Positions 16,754-26,115 are shown, numbered from the stretch's first letter. The stretch is DNA of 64,000 bases from JAATFS01 sp037145635 (GCA_037145635.1 JBBCXB010000003.1:186001-250000), one strand, 5' to 3'. A program made the numbers and translations. Notes: generated by a model not told the origin, from the sequence alone.

Positions 16754-18385
16754 CTAGAACGTGCCGCGCTGCACGAACGGCACCTGCGCGTACAGCCGCC
16801 GCTCGCCGCCGCGCGGGTCGTCGGCCAGGCGGGCGGGGTCGTCGAACAGCAGGGTCTGCCGCCGCGTGAGCGAGTAGGGTTCCCAGAGCGGCAGGCCGGC
16901 GTGGTTGGGGTCGCCGCTGCGCGCGAACGCCAGCAGCGCCTCGCTCATGCGGTCGGCCATACGCTGGGCATCGGCGCCGTCACCGGTGCGCGATCCGGGC
17001 TGGCGCACGTTGTCGAACACCAGCGGGATGTCCAGCGTGTGGAACGCGCCGAGGCGGCCGCCGTCCAGCGGCGAGCCCCAGTCCAGCTGGTAGGCCCAGG
17101 TCGGCGCGCCCTGGCGCGCGCGGGCCTCGGCCTCCTCGATCGCGCCGCGCCACGAGCGCCCGGCGGTCGTGGCGGCGAAGAACACGTCCGACGGGCTGTA
17201 GTGCGGGTACAGCCGGCGATACTCGGCGATCACCGCCTGCGGCAGCAGGTCCACGTACTGCTGGGCCTCCAGCCGCGCCGGCAGCGCGTCCCAGGTCAGC
17301 GCGAAGTTGCCCGGGTCGTTGCCGAGGAAGGCGCGGGTCTCGTCGTGGGTGGTGCCGATCACCATGGGGATCGTCGCCGACTGCGCCGGCGCCTGCGGCC
17401 AGAACGGGTGCGCCGGCAACGCGCGCGCGTCCAGCACCGGGCCGAGGTAGAGCGCGCTGTCTTCCACCCGCGAGGGGTCGCGTACCTGCGCCGCGGCGAC
17501 CAGCTGCGCGGCCGGCAGGGTGCGCAGGCGGTCGAGCTGCGCGGGCGGCAACTTCAGCGCGTCCAGCAGCAACTGCGCGCGCTGCGTGGCCGCGCGCGGG
17601 CCGCAGGCGGTGACCTGCTGCCCGCTCATGGTCCAGGCGCGGTGGAACAGCCCGCGCGCGGCCGGCATCGCCATCAGCGTGGCGATCTTGGCGCCGCCGC
17701 CGGACTGCCCGAACAGGGTGACGTTGCCGGGGTCGCCGCCGAATTCGTGCGCATGCCAGCGCACCCACTGCAGCGCCTGCACCAGGTCGAGCTGGCCGAC
17801 GTTGCCGGAATCGGCGAAGGCCGCGCCGCCCAGCTGCGCCAGGTACAGGTAGCCAAAGGCGTTGAGGCGGTGGTTGAGCGTGACCACCACCACGTCGCCG
17901 CGCCGGCACAGGCGCGTGCCGTCGTACAGCGGGCTGCTGCCGGAGCCGTTGTTGTAGGCGCCGCCGTGCAGATACACCAGGATCGGCCGGCGCCGGCCAT
18001 CGCGCAGCCCCGGCGTCCACACGTTGAGGAACAGGCAGTCCTCGGCGGTGGCCTCGTCGGCCCTGGGCTGGGGCGAGGCGGCGCCGTACGCGCTGGCGTC
18101 GCGCACGCCGTCCCAGGCCGGCTCGGGCAGGGCGGGCTGGAACCGGCGCGGTGCGGTGTCGGCACCATAGGGAATGCCCTTGAACACCCGCACGCCCCGG
18201 TCGAGGTCGCCGCGCACGCGGCCGCTGCGCAGCTGTGCCACCGGCGCATCGCCGGGCGCGGCCGGGACGGCGGCGGCCGCGCCCGGCCCGGCCGCCAGCG
18301 CCGCGGTGCCCAGCGCCAGGCCGCACAGCGCGCCGTCGCGCAGCAGGCGCCGCCGCTGCGGGTCGTGCGGCCGCGCCGGGCTCAC
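16754..18385 (-). CDS. Secreted type B carboxylesterase
   Basis: 543 residues. GTG 18385 overlaps the stop of the upstream hydrolase (GTGA). A twin-arginine-like start (PQRRRLLRDGAL) is followed by a hydrophobic stretch, so it is exported. The carboxylesterase B fold is clear: KGIPYG near the start, EDCLFLNVW, the oxyanion YLHGGAYNNGS, nucleophile Ser in FGQSGGGAK, acidic THDETRAF and His in GAFHTLDIP. It would hydrolyse esters of plant or small aromatic substrates. It forms a two-gene unit with the acetyl-esterase-like gene, divergent from the TRAP operon. A role in de-esterifying plant polysaccharide is inferred from context. Confidence 0.88.
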   Translation of the reverse strand: MSPARPHDPQRRRLLRDGALCGLALGTAALAAGPGAAAAVPAAPGDAPVAQLRSGRVRGDLDRGVRVFKGIPYGADTAPRRFQPALPEPAWDGVRDASAYGAASPQPRADEATAEDCLFLNVWTPGLRDGRRRPILVYLHGGAYNNGSGSSPLYDGTRLCRRGDVVVVTLNHRLNAFGYLYLAQLGGAAFADSGNVGQLDLVQALQWVRWHAHEFGGDPGNVTLFGQSGGGAKIATLMAMPAARGLFHRAWTMSGQQVTACGPRAATQRAQLLLDALKLPPAQLDRLRTLPAAQLVAAAQVRDPSRVEDSALYLGPVLDARALPAHPFWPQAPAQSATIPMVIGTTHDETRAFLGNDPGNFALTWDALPARLEAQQYVDLLPQAVIAEYRRLYPHYSPSDVFFAATTAGRSWRGAIEEAEARARQGAPTWAYQLDWGSPLDGGRLGAFHTLDIPLVFDNVRQPGSRTGDGADAQRMADRMSEALLAFARSGDPNHAGLPLWEPYSLTRRQTLLFDDPARLADDPRGGERRLYAQVPFVQRGTF

Positions 18386-19407
18386 CGGCGCGCGGCCGGC
18401 GCGACCGCGCCCAGCCAGTCGATCGCCAGCCGCGGCCACGCCGCCACGGTGCCGCGGCCGGCGCCGATGCCGAAGCCGTGGCCGCCGGCGGGGAACAGGT
18501 GCAGCTCGCTGGCGACACGGGCGCGGCGCAGGGCGTCGTACATCGCCAGGCTGTTCTCCACCGGCACCACGTCGTCGTCCTGCGCGTGCACCAGGAAGGT
18601 GGGCGGCGTGTCGGCGCGCACGCGGGTCTGCGGCGAGTAGCGCGCCAGCGTGGCCGCGTCGGGGTGCGGGCCGAGCAGGCGCTCGCGCGAGCCGGCGTGC
18701 GCGAACGGCGGCGCCAGCTCGATCACCGGGTAGATCAGCAGCTGGAAGTCCGGGCGCGCGCTGAGCGCGTCGCGCGCGTCCACCGCCGGGTAGACGCGCT
18801 CGTCGAAGCGGGTGCCGAGGCTGGCGGCGACATGGCCGCCGGCGGAGAAACCCATCACGCCGATGCGGTGCGGGTCCAGCGCCCACTCCGCGGCGCGCGC
18901 GCGGATCAGCCGCAGCGCGCGCTGGGCGTCGGCCAGCGGCACGTCGCGGCCCTCGGGATGGCCCTCGCCGGGCAGGCGGTAGCGCAGCACGAACAGGGTG
19001 ATGCCGGCCTGCTCGGCGAACACCGGGGCCAGCTCGGTGCCCTCGTTGTCCAGCACGATGCGCTGGTAGCCGCCGCCCGGGGTCACCAGCAGCGCGCTGC
19101 CATTGGGCCGCGACGGGCGGTAGACCACCAGGTACGGGCGGCTGATGCCCTGGATGAAGCGGTCCGGGTGCGCAGGGGTGTCGTTGCGGTCCAGGATCCG
19201 CTGCGGCTCGGCCAGCGCGCGGTCGCCCGGGGCCAGCCCGCCGGGCCACAGCTCGATGCGGCTGGCCGCGTCGGCCGGGGTCTCGGCCGAGGCATGCGGC
19301 GGCGGCGTGGCCGCGTGCGCCGTGCCGGCCAGGCCCAGGGCGAGCAGCAGCGCCAGGGCACGGCGGCGGCGGCCGGCGACGAGGTTTCGATGAGGGATGG
19401 TTGGCAT
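18382..19407 (-). CDS. Secreted alpha/beta hydrolase (acetyl xylan/pectin esterase-like, BD-FAE type)
   Basis: 341 residues with a signal peptide (ALALLLALGLAGTAHA). Alpha/beta-hydrolase motifs: LLVTPGGGYQ oxyanion loop, nucleophile in GVMGFSAGGHVA, acid in FLVHAQDDDVVP and His in PAGGHGFGIG. Close relatives are glycan-directed acetyl or feruloyl esterases of plant cell-wall utilisation loci. ATG 19407 leaves 160 bp to the divergent operon, a shared regulatory region containing the CCGG-centred operator. It is the first gene of a minus-strand pair with the carboxylesterase. Confidence 0.85.
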   Translation of the reverse strand: MPTIPHRNLVAGRRRRALALLLALGLAGTAHAATPPPHASAETPADAASRIELWPGGLAPGDRALAEPQRILDRNDTPAHPDRFIQGISRPYLVVYRPSRPNGSALLVTPGGGYQRIVLDNEGTELAPVFAEQAGITLFVLRYRLPGEGHPEGRDVPLADAQRALRLIRARAAEWALDPHRIGVMGFSAGGHVAASLGTRFDERVYPAVDARDALSARPDFQLLIYPVIELAPPFAHAGSRERLLGPHPDAATLARYSPQTRVRADTPPTFLVHAQDDDVVPVENSLAMYDALRRARVASELHLFPAGGHGFGIGAGRGTVAAWPRLAIDWLGAVAPAARR

Positions 19408-19480
19408 CCGGGGTCCCTTGGTTTTCGGTACAGCCGCTAGTGTCGGTGGCGCCGGCGGCCACGTCTTGCCGCAGTGCACA

Positions 19481-19509
19481 TTGCCAATGACACCGGTTTA
19501 CCATATACA
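19481..19509 (+). promoter_or_regulatory. Promoter and CCGG-centred operator of the TRAP operon
   Basis: TTGCCA (19481-19486), a 17-bp spacer and TATACA (19504-19509) form a good sigma-70 promoter. The spacer holds AATGACACCGGTTTACCA (19486-19503), an imperfect palindrome with a central CG as in LacI-family operators. Its first 14 bases recur exactly upstream of kduI (26751-26764). A repressor bound here would block RNA polymerase. It may also affect the divergent esterase gene. Confidence 0.65.
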
Positions 19510-19567
19510 GCTCCGCAGGCCGCCGCCGATGGTCGGCGCCGCATCCCCACCCCTTCGGGAGACACCC

Positions 19568-20389
19568 TTGAGCAACGCTGCCGGCCCCCAGGATCCGTCG
19601 CCGCCCGACCTGTCCGACATTGCCCGCCGCTTCGTGCAGGCGCGCCGCCAGGGGCAGTCGCTGCCGGCGTTCCCGGGCGCGATCCCCGACGACCTGGTGA
19701 CCGCGTACCGGGTGCAGGACCTGGCCATCGCGCAGTGGCCGGACCGCATCGTGGGCTGGAAGGTGGGCTACATCGCCGCCGAGCGCCGCGACGCCTCCGG
19801 CGACGACCGCCTGCTCGGGCCGATCTTCGCCGCCTCGCTGTGGCCGGCCGGCGCGGAGGCGGTCGACTTCCCGGTGTTCGTCGGCGGCTTCGGCGCGGTG
19901 GAGGCCGAGTACGTGCTGCGGCTGGCGCAGGACGCCCCGGCCGACAAGCTGGACTGGACGCCGGAGGAGGCGGCGGCGCTGCCGGCCGCGCTCCACATCG
20001 GCGTGGAGATCGCCAGCAGCCCGCTGGCCACGATCAACCAGCTCGGCCCGCGCGTGGTGGTGTCGGACTTCGGCAACAACAACGGCCTGATCCTCGGCGC
20101 GGAGATCCCGCAGTGGCAGGAGCGGGCGGAGGCCGCGCTGACGGTGGAGACACTGATCGACGGGCAGGTGGTCGGCCGCGGCGGCGCCACGCTGCTGCCG
20201 GGCGGGCTGCGCGCCGCCTATGCGTTCGCGCTCGCGCGCTCGGCCCGGCGCGGGCGGCCGCTCCGCCGCGGCGACCTCATCGCCACCGGCAACGCCACCG
20301 GCATCCACGACATCCAGGTGGGGCAGCGCGCGCTGATCCGCTTCGAGGGCGTGGGCGAGATCGCCGGTACGGCGGTGTCCGCCGGCTGA
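19568..20389 (+). CDS. MhpD/FAH-family hydratase or hydrolase (2-keto-4-pentenoate hydratase-like)
   Basis: 273 residues from TTG 19568, which follows GGGAGA at good spacing; ATG 19529 is an alternative. The fold is that of MhpD/HpcG hydratases and related FAH proteins: GWKVGYIAAE, the metal-site-like FGAVEAEYVLRL with E-x-E, VEIASSP, GNNNGLILG and GDLIATGNATGIH. In this locus it probably acts on a 2-keto acid from uronate or deoxy-sugar breakdown rather than on aromatic ring-cleavage products; that is inferred. First gene of the operon with the TRAP transporter (37-bp gap). Confidence 0.8.
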   Translation: MSNAAGPQDPSPPDLSDIARRFVQARRQGQSLPAFPGAIPDDLVTAYRVQDLAIAQWPDRIVGWKVGYIAAERRDASGDDRLLGPIFAASLWPAGAEAVDFPVFVGGFGAVEAEYVLRLAQDAPADKLDWTPEEAAALPAALHIGVEIASSPLATINQLGPRVVVSDFGNNNGLILGAEIPQWQERAEAALTVETLIDGQVVGRGGATLLPGGLRAAYAFALARSARRGRPLRRGDLIATGNATGIHDIQVGQRALIRFEGVGEIAGTAVSAG

Positions 20390-20426
20390 CCCCGGACCCC
20401 GTGAGCAGACGCTTGGGAGGGCGCTC

Positions 20427-21422
20427 ATGATCACACGCAGGCATTTCCTCGGCGCCGGGCTCGGCGCCGCCGCGGCCGCCGCGCTGCCGGCCGGCGCGGC
20501 CACGCCGCCGCCGGGCGGGCGGCTGCTGACTGCCACCGACGTGCACGTCGGCGACTATCCCACCGTGGAGGCGGTGCGCTGGTTCGGCACCCAGCTCGAA
20601 CAGCGCAGCGGCGGCCGGCTGCGGCTGCGCCAGTACCACTCCGGCCAGCTCGGCCGCGAGGCGGAGGCGATCGACATGGCCCGCTTCGGCGCCATCGACA
20701 TCACCCGCGTCTACGCGGGCGCGCTCAACAACGCCTTCCCGCTGACCCAGGCGCTGTGCCTGCCGTACGTGTTCGACTCGGTACCGCACCTGCGCCGCGC
20801 GCTCGACGGCCATGTCGGCGACCGCATCCTGCGCAGCTTCGAGCAGCGCGGCCTGGTCGGCCTGGCGCTGTACGACTCGGGCGCGCGCTGCTTCTACAAC
20901 ACCAAGCACCCGCTGCACCGGCCCGAGGACCTGAAGGGGCTGAAGCTGCGGGTGGCCGCGTCGGACATCTTCCTGCAGCTGATGCGGCTGCTGGGCGCCA
21001 ACCCCACGCCGATGTCGCTGGGCGAGACGTTCTCGGCGATGGAGACGCACATGATCGACGGGGCGGAGAACAACATGCGCAGCTTCCAGTCCAGCCGCCA
21101 CTTCGAGGCGGCGCACTACTGGTCGCAGAGCGAGCACTCGTACGCGCCGGACGTGCTGGTGATGTCGCGCCGCAGCTTCGAGGCGCTGCGCCCCGACGAC
21201 CGCGCGCTGGTGCAGGAGCTGGCGCGGCAGTCGGTGCCGGTGATGCGCGCGCGGTGGGACACCTCCGAGGCCGCCGCGCGCCAGCAGGTGATCGACTACG
21301 GCGTGCGCCTCAACGCGGTCGACCTGCCGGCCTTCCGCGCCGCCGCCGCGCCGCTGCTGGCCGCCTACCGCAGGCAGCCGGAGATCGAGACGCTGTACCG
21401 CCGCATCCGCGATTTCGCCTAG
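20427..21422 (+). CDS. dctP: TRAP transporter substrate-binding protein (DctP family)
   Basis: 331 residues. MITRRHFLGAGLG is a twin-arginine signal start, unusual but known for TRAP binding proteins, so it is exported. The DctP fold is recognisable: an RLRLRQYHSGQLGREAEA strand-helix, ALCLPYVFDS, then FYNTKHPLHRPEDLKGLKLRV, which carries the conserved Arg that binds the substrate carboxylate, and LGETFSAMETHMIDGAEN. It would deliver an acidic sugar or organic acid to the DctQM permease. Placement with KduI/KduD and GH43 suggests uronates or their oligomers. ATG 20427 follows GGGAGG. Confidence 0.9.
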   Translation: MITRRHFLGAGLGAAAAAALPAGAATPPPGGRLLTATDVHVGDYPTVEAVRWFGTQLEQRSGGRLRLRQYHSGQLGREAEAIDMARFGAIDITRVYAGALNNAFPLTQALCLPYVFDSVPHLRRALDGHVGDRILRSFEQRGLVGLALYDSGARCFYNTKHPLHRPEDLKGLKLRVAASDIFLQLMRLLGANPTPMSLGETFSAMETHMIDGAENNMRSFQSSRHFEAAHYWSQSEHSYAPDVLVMSRRSFEALRPDDRALVQELARQSVPVMRARWDTSEAAARQQVIDYGVRLNAVDLPAFRAAAAPLLAAYRRQPEIETLYRRIRDFA

Positions 21423-21432
21423 AGGGGCGCCG

Positions 21433-21954
21433 ATGACCGCTACCGACCCTGTTGCCGTCCCGGTCGCGCCGCTGCAGCGCGCGCTGGACCGTGTTTCCGA
21501 CCTCGCCATCGGCGTGGCGTCGCTGGCCCTGCTGGGGCTGGTCGTCGTGCAGGGCTGGCAGGTGTTCACCCGCTACGTGCTCAACGACTCGCCCAGCTGG
21601 ACCGAGCCGGTGACCCTGCTGCTGCTGAGCACCGCCCTGAGCCTGGGCGCGGCCGCCGGCGTGCATACCCAGCGCCACTTCGGGTTCTTCCTGCTCGGCG
21701 AGCACGTGCCGCCGGCGGTGCGCCGCGGCTTCGAGCTGGTGCGCCCGCTGACCGTCGCCGCGCTCGGCGCGGTGCTGGCCTGGTGGAGCGGGGTGCTGCT
21801 GCTGGACGGGCTGGACATCAAGATGGCCGGCGCGCGCATGCCGCAGAGCATCAACTACCTGCCGCTGGCGATCGGCGGTGCGCTGATGGTGCTGTTCGCC
21901 GGCTACCGGCTGGGGCGCGTGCTGCACGCGGTCCACGACGGGGGGACGCGCTGA
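21433..21954 (+). CDS. dctQ: TRAP transporter small permease (DctQ family)
   Basis: 173 residues with four predicted membrane helices (SLALLGLVVVQGWQVFTRYV; TLLLLSTALSLGAAAGVHT; PLTVAALGAVLAWWSGVLLL; LPLAIGGALMVLFAGYRLG). The F-x-R-Y-V-x-N-x-x-P-x-W-x-E-E/P motif of DctQ is seen as FTRYVLNDSPSWTEP. It pairs with the large permease, whose ATG overlaps its stop (TGATG). The ATG follows GAGGGGC, 10 bp after dctP. Confidence 0.9.
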   Translation: MTATDPVAVPVAPLQRALDRVSDLAIGVASLALLGLVVVQGWQVFTRYVLNDSPSWTEPVTLLLLSTALSLGAAAGVHTQRHFGFFLLGEHVPPAVRRGFELVRPLTVAALGAVLAWWSGVLLLDGLDIKMAGARMPQSINYLPLAIGGALMVLFAGYRLGRVLHAVHDGGTR

Positions 21955-23237
21955 TGGGCATCGCGATGCTGCTGGGTACCTTCGTGGTGCTGCTGCTGAT
22001 CGGCGTACCGGTCGCCTATGCGCTGGGCGCCGCGGCGCTGGCCACCTTGCTGTACCTGGACCTGCCGACGGTGGTGCTGGTGCAGCAGATCTCCGCCGGC
22101 GCCGGCTCGGCGTCGCTGATCGCGATCCCGTTGTTCATCTTCGCCGGCGAGCTGATGCTGCGCGGTGGCATCTCCGAGCGCCTGATCGCGCTCGCCGCCT
22201 CGCTGGTGGGCCGCGTGCGCGGCGGCCTGGGGCAGGTGAGCGTGCTGTCGTCGCTGTTCTTCGGCGGCGTGTCCGGCTCGGCGATCGCCGACGTGTCGGC
22301 GGTCGGCGGCACGATGATCCCGCAGATGATCCAGCGCGGCTACGACCGCGACTACGCGGTCAACGTCAGCATGACCGCCGCGCTGGTGGCGCTGCTGGTG
22401 CCGCCCTCGCACAACCTGATCCTGTTCTCGGCCGCGGCCGGCGGCGGGCTGTCGATCGCCGACCTGTTCGCGGCCGGCATCGTGCCCGCGCTGCTGATGA
22501 CCGCGGCGATGATGATCACCGGGTACGCGGTCGCGCGCCGCCGCGGCTACGGCACCGAGCCGTTCCCCGGCTGGCGCGCGGTGGCGCTGCGCCTGGTCGG
22601 CGCGCTGCCCGGGCTGGGCCTGGTCGCGCTGATCTTCGTCGGCATCCGCGCCGGCATCTTCACCGCGGTGGAGAGCGCGGCGATCGCGGTGGTCTATGCG
22701 CTGATCGTCACCGCGCTGCTGTACCGGCAGCTGCGCTGGGCCGAGTTCTTCGCCGCGGTGGCGCATGCCGCGCGCACCACCGGCGTGATCCTGTTCGTGA
22801 TCGCCACCGCCGCGGTGTTCGGCTGGCTGCTGGCCTACCTGCAGGTGCCGGCGGCGGCGGTGAGGTTCCTGCAGGCGATCGCCGACGACCGCCACACCGT
22901 GCTGCTGATGATCGTGGTGCTGCTGTTGCTGCTGGGCATGTTCATGGACCTGGCGCCGAAGATCCTGATCTGCACGCCGATCTTCCTGCCGGTGGTCAAG
23001 GCCTACGGCATCGACCCGATCCACTTCGGCCTGGTGATGGTGCTGGCCGGCGGCATCGGCCTGATCACCCCGCCGATCGGCTCGGTGCTGTTCATCGGCA
23101 CCTCGATCGGGCAGATCAGCATCGCCCAGAGCATGCGCACGATCTGGCCGTTCTGGCTGGCCGCGCTGTGCGTGCTGCTGATCGTCGCCTTCTTCCCGGA
23201 GCTGTCGCTGTGGTTGCCGAGGGTATTGCGCGCCTGA
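21954..23237 (+). CDS. dctM: TRAP transporter large permease (DctM family)
   Basis: 427 residues, twelve-helix DctM permease that drives sodium-coupled uptake. Typical signatures: LLIGVPVAYALG at the N-terminus, IPLFIFAGELMLRGGIS, LFFGGVSGSAIADVSAVGG, MIPQMIQRGYDRDYA, VPPSHNLILF and the C-terminal GIGLITPPIGSVLF. The ATG overlaps the dctQ stop, so translation is coupled. Length is normal. Confidence 0.93.
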   Translation: MGIAMLLGTFVVLLLIGVPVAYALGAAALATLLYLDLPTVVLVQQISAGAGSASLIAIPLFIFAGELMLRGGISERLIALAASLVGRVRGGLGQVSVLSSLFFGGVSGSAIADVSAVGGTMIPQMIQRGYDRDYAVNVSMTAALVALLVPPSHNLILFSAAAGGGLSIADLFAAGIVPALLMTAAMMITGYAVARRRGYGTEPFPGWRAVALRLVGALPGLGLVALIFVGIRAGIFTAVESAAIAVVYALIVTALLYRQLRWAEFFAAVAHAARTTGVILFVIATAAVFGWLLAYLQVPAAAVRFLQAIADDRHTVLLMIVVLLLLLGMFMDLAPKILICTPIFLPVVKAYGIDPIHFGLVMVLAGGIGLITPPIGSVLFIGTSIGQISIAQSMRTIWPFWLAALCVLLIVAFFPELSLWLPRVLRA

Positions 23238-23384
23238 CCGGCCGGCGCGCCGGGTGCGTGCCGAGCGGCGCCACGTGGCCGCACGGCGCGACCCCCGCCG
23301 CCCGTGCCGGGCGCGGGGCGGACGCCGGCGCCGGTGCCGCCTTCGTCCCGCGGCCGACGTCGGCCGCCCCTGGCAGGAGCGCGC

Positions 23385-25025
23385 ATGCGTCCCGGTAACC
23401 CCTTTGCCCGATCCTGCGGCGCGCTGATGCTGGCGCTGCTGCTGTGCAGCGGCCCGGCCCACGCCGCCGAGTGGGCGCGCGGCCTCGAGGGGCAGCGCAT
23501 CGCCGACCGCGGCGACGGCACCTTCCTCAACCCGGTGCTGGCCGGCGACCACCCCGACCCGTCGGTGCTGCGCGACGGCGAGGACTACTACCTCGCGCTG
23601 TCCTCGTTCGACGCCTATCCCGGGCTGCCGCTGTGGCACTCGCGCGACCTGGTGAACTGGCAGCCGCTGGGACACGCGCTGACCGCCAACGTCGGCGCGG
23701 TATGGGCGCCGGACCTGGTCAAGCACGGCGGCCGCTACTACGTCTACTTCCCGGCGCGCCGCGGCGACGGCGAGCGCAGCAACTACGTGGTGTGGGCCGA
23801 CGATATCCGCGGCCCGTGGAGCGCGCCGGTCGACCTCGGCCTGGGCCGGTACATCGACCCCGGCCACGCCGTCGGCGAGGACGGCCGGCGCTACCTGTTC
23901 CTCAGCGGCGGCGACTACGTGGCGCTGTCCGACGACGGCCTGCGCGTGGTCGGCCCGCCGCGCCACGTCTACGACGGCTGGCGCTACCCGGCCGACTGGG
24001 ACGTGGAGGCCTATGCGCAGGAGGGGCCCAAGATCACCCGCCACGGCGGCTGGTTCTACATGACCACCGCGGTCGGCGGCACCGCCGGCCCGCCGACCGG
24101 GCACATGGTGATCAGCGCTCGCTCGCGCTCGATCCACGGGCCGTGGCAGAACGCGCCGCACAACCCGATCGTGCGCACCCGCAGCGCCGCCGAGCCGTGG
24201 TGGTCGCGCGGCCACGCCACGCTGGTGGACGGCCCCGACGGGCGCTGGTGGATGCTGTACCACGGCTACGAGCACGGCTTCTGGACCCTGGGCCGGCAGG
24301 CGCTGCTGGAGCCGATCGAGTGGACCGACGACGGCTGGTTCGTGGCGCGCGGCGGCGACCTCGGCACGCCGCTGCGCAAGCCCGGCGGCCAGGCGCTGGC
24401 GCACGGCATGGCGTTGTCGGACCGCTTCGACGGCCCCGGCCTCGGCCCGCAGTGGGCGTTCTACGCACCGGGGCCGGACGAGGGCGCGCGCGTGGCCGTC
24501 GGCGGCGGCACCCTGCGGCTGCAGGGCAAGGGCCGCGCCCCGCGCGACAGCTCGCCGCTGACCGTGACCGCGCCCGACCTGGCGTACCGCTTCGAGGTGG
24601 AGCTGGAGATCGAGCCCGGCGCCCAGGGTGGCGCACTGCTGTTCTACAGCGACCGCCTGTATGCCGGCGTGGGCAGCAACGGCGAGGCCTTCGTGCTGCA
24701 CCGCTACGGCGAGGAGCGTCCGCTCACCTTGGCGCCCAGCGCCCGCGGTGGGCGGCTGTGGCTGCGGGTGACCAACGACCGCCACCTGGTGACGATCCAT
24801 ACCAGCACCGACGGCACGACCTGGCACAAGTACCCGGTGCAGATGGAGGTGTCCGGCTACCACCACAACGTGGCCGGCCGCTTCCTGGCGCTGAAGCCGG
24901 CGCTGTACGCCGCCGGCGACGGCGCGGTGCGCTTCCGCCACTTCCGCTACCGGGCGCTGGACCCGCCCGCCGCCGCCGCGCCGGACGCACCGTCGCTCCC
25001 GGCCGGTTACGCCGGCACCCAGTAG
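23385..25025 (+). CDS. Secreted glycoside hydrolase family 43 enzyme
   Basis: 546 residues. A signal peptide (ALMLALLLCSGPAHA) precedes a five-bladed propeller beginning NPVLAGDHPDPSVLRDG, with the catalytic-base Asp; YIDPGHAVGEDG gives the second Asp and EAYAQEGPKI the acid Glu. From about residue 340 a beta-sandwich follows (LSDRFDGPGLGPQWAFYAPG...VEVSGYHHN-like end), the C-terminal domain of GH43 xylosidase/arabinofuranosidases. The mature enzyme should act on arabinan or xylan side chains of pectic polymers in the periplasm or outside. ATG 23385 has CAGGAG. It lies 147 bp after the TRAP operon and 31 bp before lacI. Confidence 0.9.
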   Translation: MRPGNPFARSCGALMLALLLCSGPAHAAEWARGLEGQRIADRGDGTFLNPVLAGDHPDPSVLRDGEDYYLALSSFDAYPGLPLWHSRDLVNWQPLGHALTANVGAVWAPDLVKHGGRYYVYFPARRGDGERSNYVVWADDIRGPWSAPVDLGLGRYIDPGHAVGEDGRRYLFLSGGDYVALSDDGLRVVGPPRHVYDGWRYPADWDVEAYAQEGPKITRHGGWFYMTTAVGGTAGPPTGHMVISARSRSIHGPWQNAPHNPIVRTRSAAEPWWSRGHATLVDGPDGRWWMLYHGYEHGFWTLGRQALLEPIEWTDDGWFVARGGDLGTPLRKPGGQALAHGMALSDRFDGPGLGPQWAFYAPGPDEGARVAVGGGTLRLQGKGRAPRDSSPLTVTAPDLAYRFEVELEIEPGAQGGALLFYSDRLYAGVGSNGEAFVLHRYGEERPLTLAPSARGGRLWLRVTNDRHLVTIHTSTDGTTWHKYPVQMEVSGYHHNVAGRFLALKPALYAAGDGAVRFRHFRYRALDPPAAAAPDAPSLPAGYAGTQ

Positions 25026-25056
25026 AATTCCCCCACCCTGGATCGGTCACCCGCCT

Positions 25057-26115
25057 ATGCCACCGCGCAAGAAAGTCGAAGAGGCCGTCGTCGGCCTGCC
25101 CAAGGGCAAGGTGGCGACGATCAACGACATCGCCCGGCTCTCCGGCGTGTCGAAGAAAACCGTCTCGCGCATCATCAACAACTCGCCGCTGGTGCGGCAG
25201 GACACCCGCGAGAAGGTCGAGGCGCTGATGCGCGAGGTCGGCTACGCGCCGGACCCGCTGGCGCGCGGGCTGGCGTTCCGGCGTTCGTTCCTGATCGGCA
25301 TGGTCTACGACAACCCGACCGCGCAGTACATCGTGGACATGCAGTACGGCGCGCTCGACGCGCTGCGCGGCTCCAGCTTCGAACTGGTGGTGCATCCGTG
25401 CGACACCCGCAGCCCCGGCTACATCGAGGGCGTGCGCCGCTTCGTGCAGGCGCAGAAGCTGCACGGCGTGATCCTGGTGCCGCGCGCCTCCGAGGACCAG
25501 GCGCTGGTCGACATGCTGGCCGAGATCGGCTGCCGCTACACCCGCATCGCCTCGGTGGCGCTGGACAGCACCTCGCAGACGGTGATCACCCACGACCGCG
25601 ACGGTGCCGCCGAGGCCGCCGACTACCTGCTCTCGCTCGGCCACCGCGACATCGCGCTGGTCACCGGCCCCAGCGCCTACCGCTCCTCGCTGGAGCGCAC
25701 CGGCGGCTTCGCCGACGCGCTGCAGCGGCGCGGTATCGAGCTGCCGCCCGAGCGCATCGTCGAGGCCGGCTACACCTTCGAATCGGGCGTGGCCGCGGCC
25801 GAGAAGCTGCTGCTGGGCAAGAAGCGCCCGACCGCGATCTTCACCGGCAACGACGAGATGGCCGCCGGCATCTACAAGGTCGCCCTGCGCGCCGGCATCC
25901 ACATCCCGCGCCAGCTCTCGGTGATCGGCTACGACGACAGCTCGCTGGCGTCGCGGCTGTGGCCGCCGCTGACCTCGGTGCGCCGCCACACCCGCGACAC
26001 CGGCCGCACCGCCGCGGCGATGCTGATCCAGCCCGACGCCGCCCCGCAGCTGCCCACCGCCAGCGTGCGGCCGCACCTGATCGTGCGCGATTCCTGCCAG
26101 CCCCCCGAGGACTGA
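25057..26115 (+). CDS. LacI-family transcriptional regulator of the pectin locus
   Basis: 352 residues. A basic ~17-residue arm is followed by the LacI helix-turn-helix (ATINDIARLSGVSKKTVSRIINN) and hinge (VRQDTREKVEALMREVGYAPDPLARGL), then a periplasmic-binding-protein-like sensor domain (MVYDNPTAQYIVDMQYG, FTGNDEMAAGIYKVAL, IGYDDSSLASRLWPPLTSV). It is co-oriented with GH43 (31-bp gap), so both may share a transcript. It is the obvious candidate to bind the operator found before the hydratase-TRAP operon and before kduI, probably released by a uronate or deoxy-keto sugar intermediate. Ligand and operator assignment are inferred. Confidence 0.93.
   Translation: MPPRKKVEEAVVGLPKGKVATINDIARLSGVSKKTVSRIINNSPLVRQDTREKVEALMREVGYAPDPLARGLAFRRSFLIGMVYDNPTAQYIVDMQYGALDALRGSSFELVVHPCDTRSPGYIEGVRRFVQAQKLHGVILVPRASEDQALVDMLAEIGCRYTRIASVALDSTSQTVITHDRDGAAEAADYLLSLGHRDIALVTGPSAYRSSLERTGGFADALQRRGIELPPERIVEAGYTFESGVAAAEKLLLGKKRPTAIFTGNDEMAAGIYKVALRAGIHIPRQLSVIGYDDSSLASRLWPPLTSVRRHTRDTGRTAAAMLIQPDAAPQLPTASVRPHLIVRDSCQPPED

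Noticed and set aside
18386..20536. Upstream continuation of the carboxylesterase frame
   Set aside because: The extra ~700 codons overlap other real genes and are Pro/Arg-rich; the esterase starts with GTG 18385 in overlap with the hydrolase stop.
21903..24941. 1012-codon minus-strand frame opposite TRAP permease and GH43
   Set aside because: Arg/Gln/His-rich shadow frame typical of high-GC DNA; no domain or start signal.
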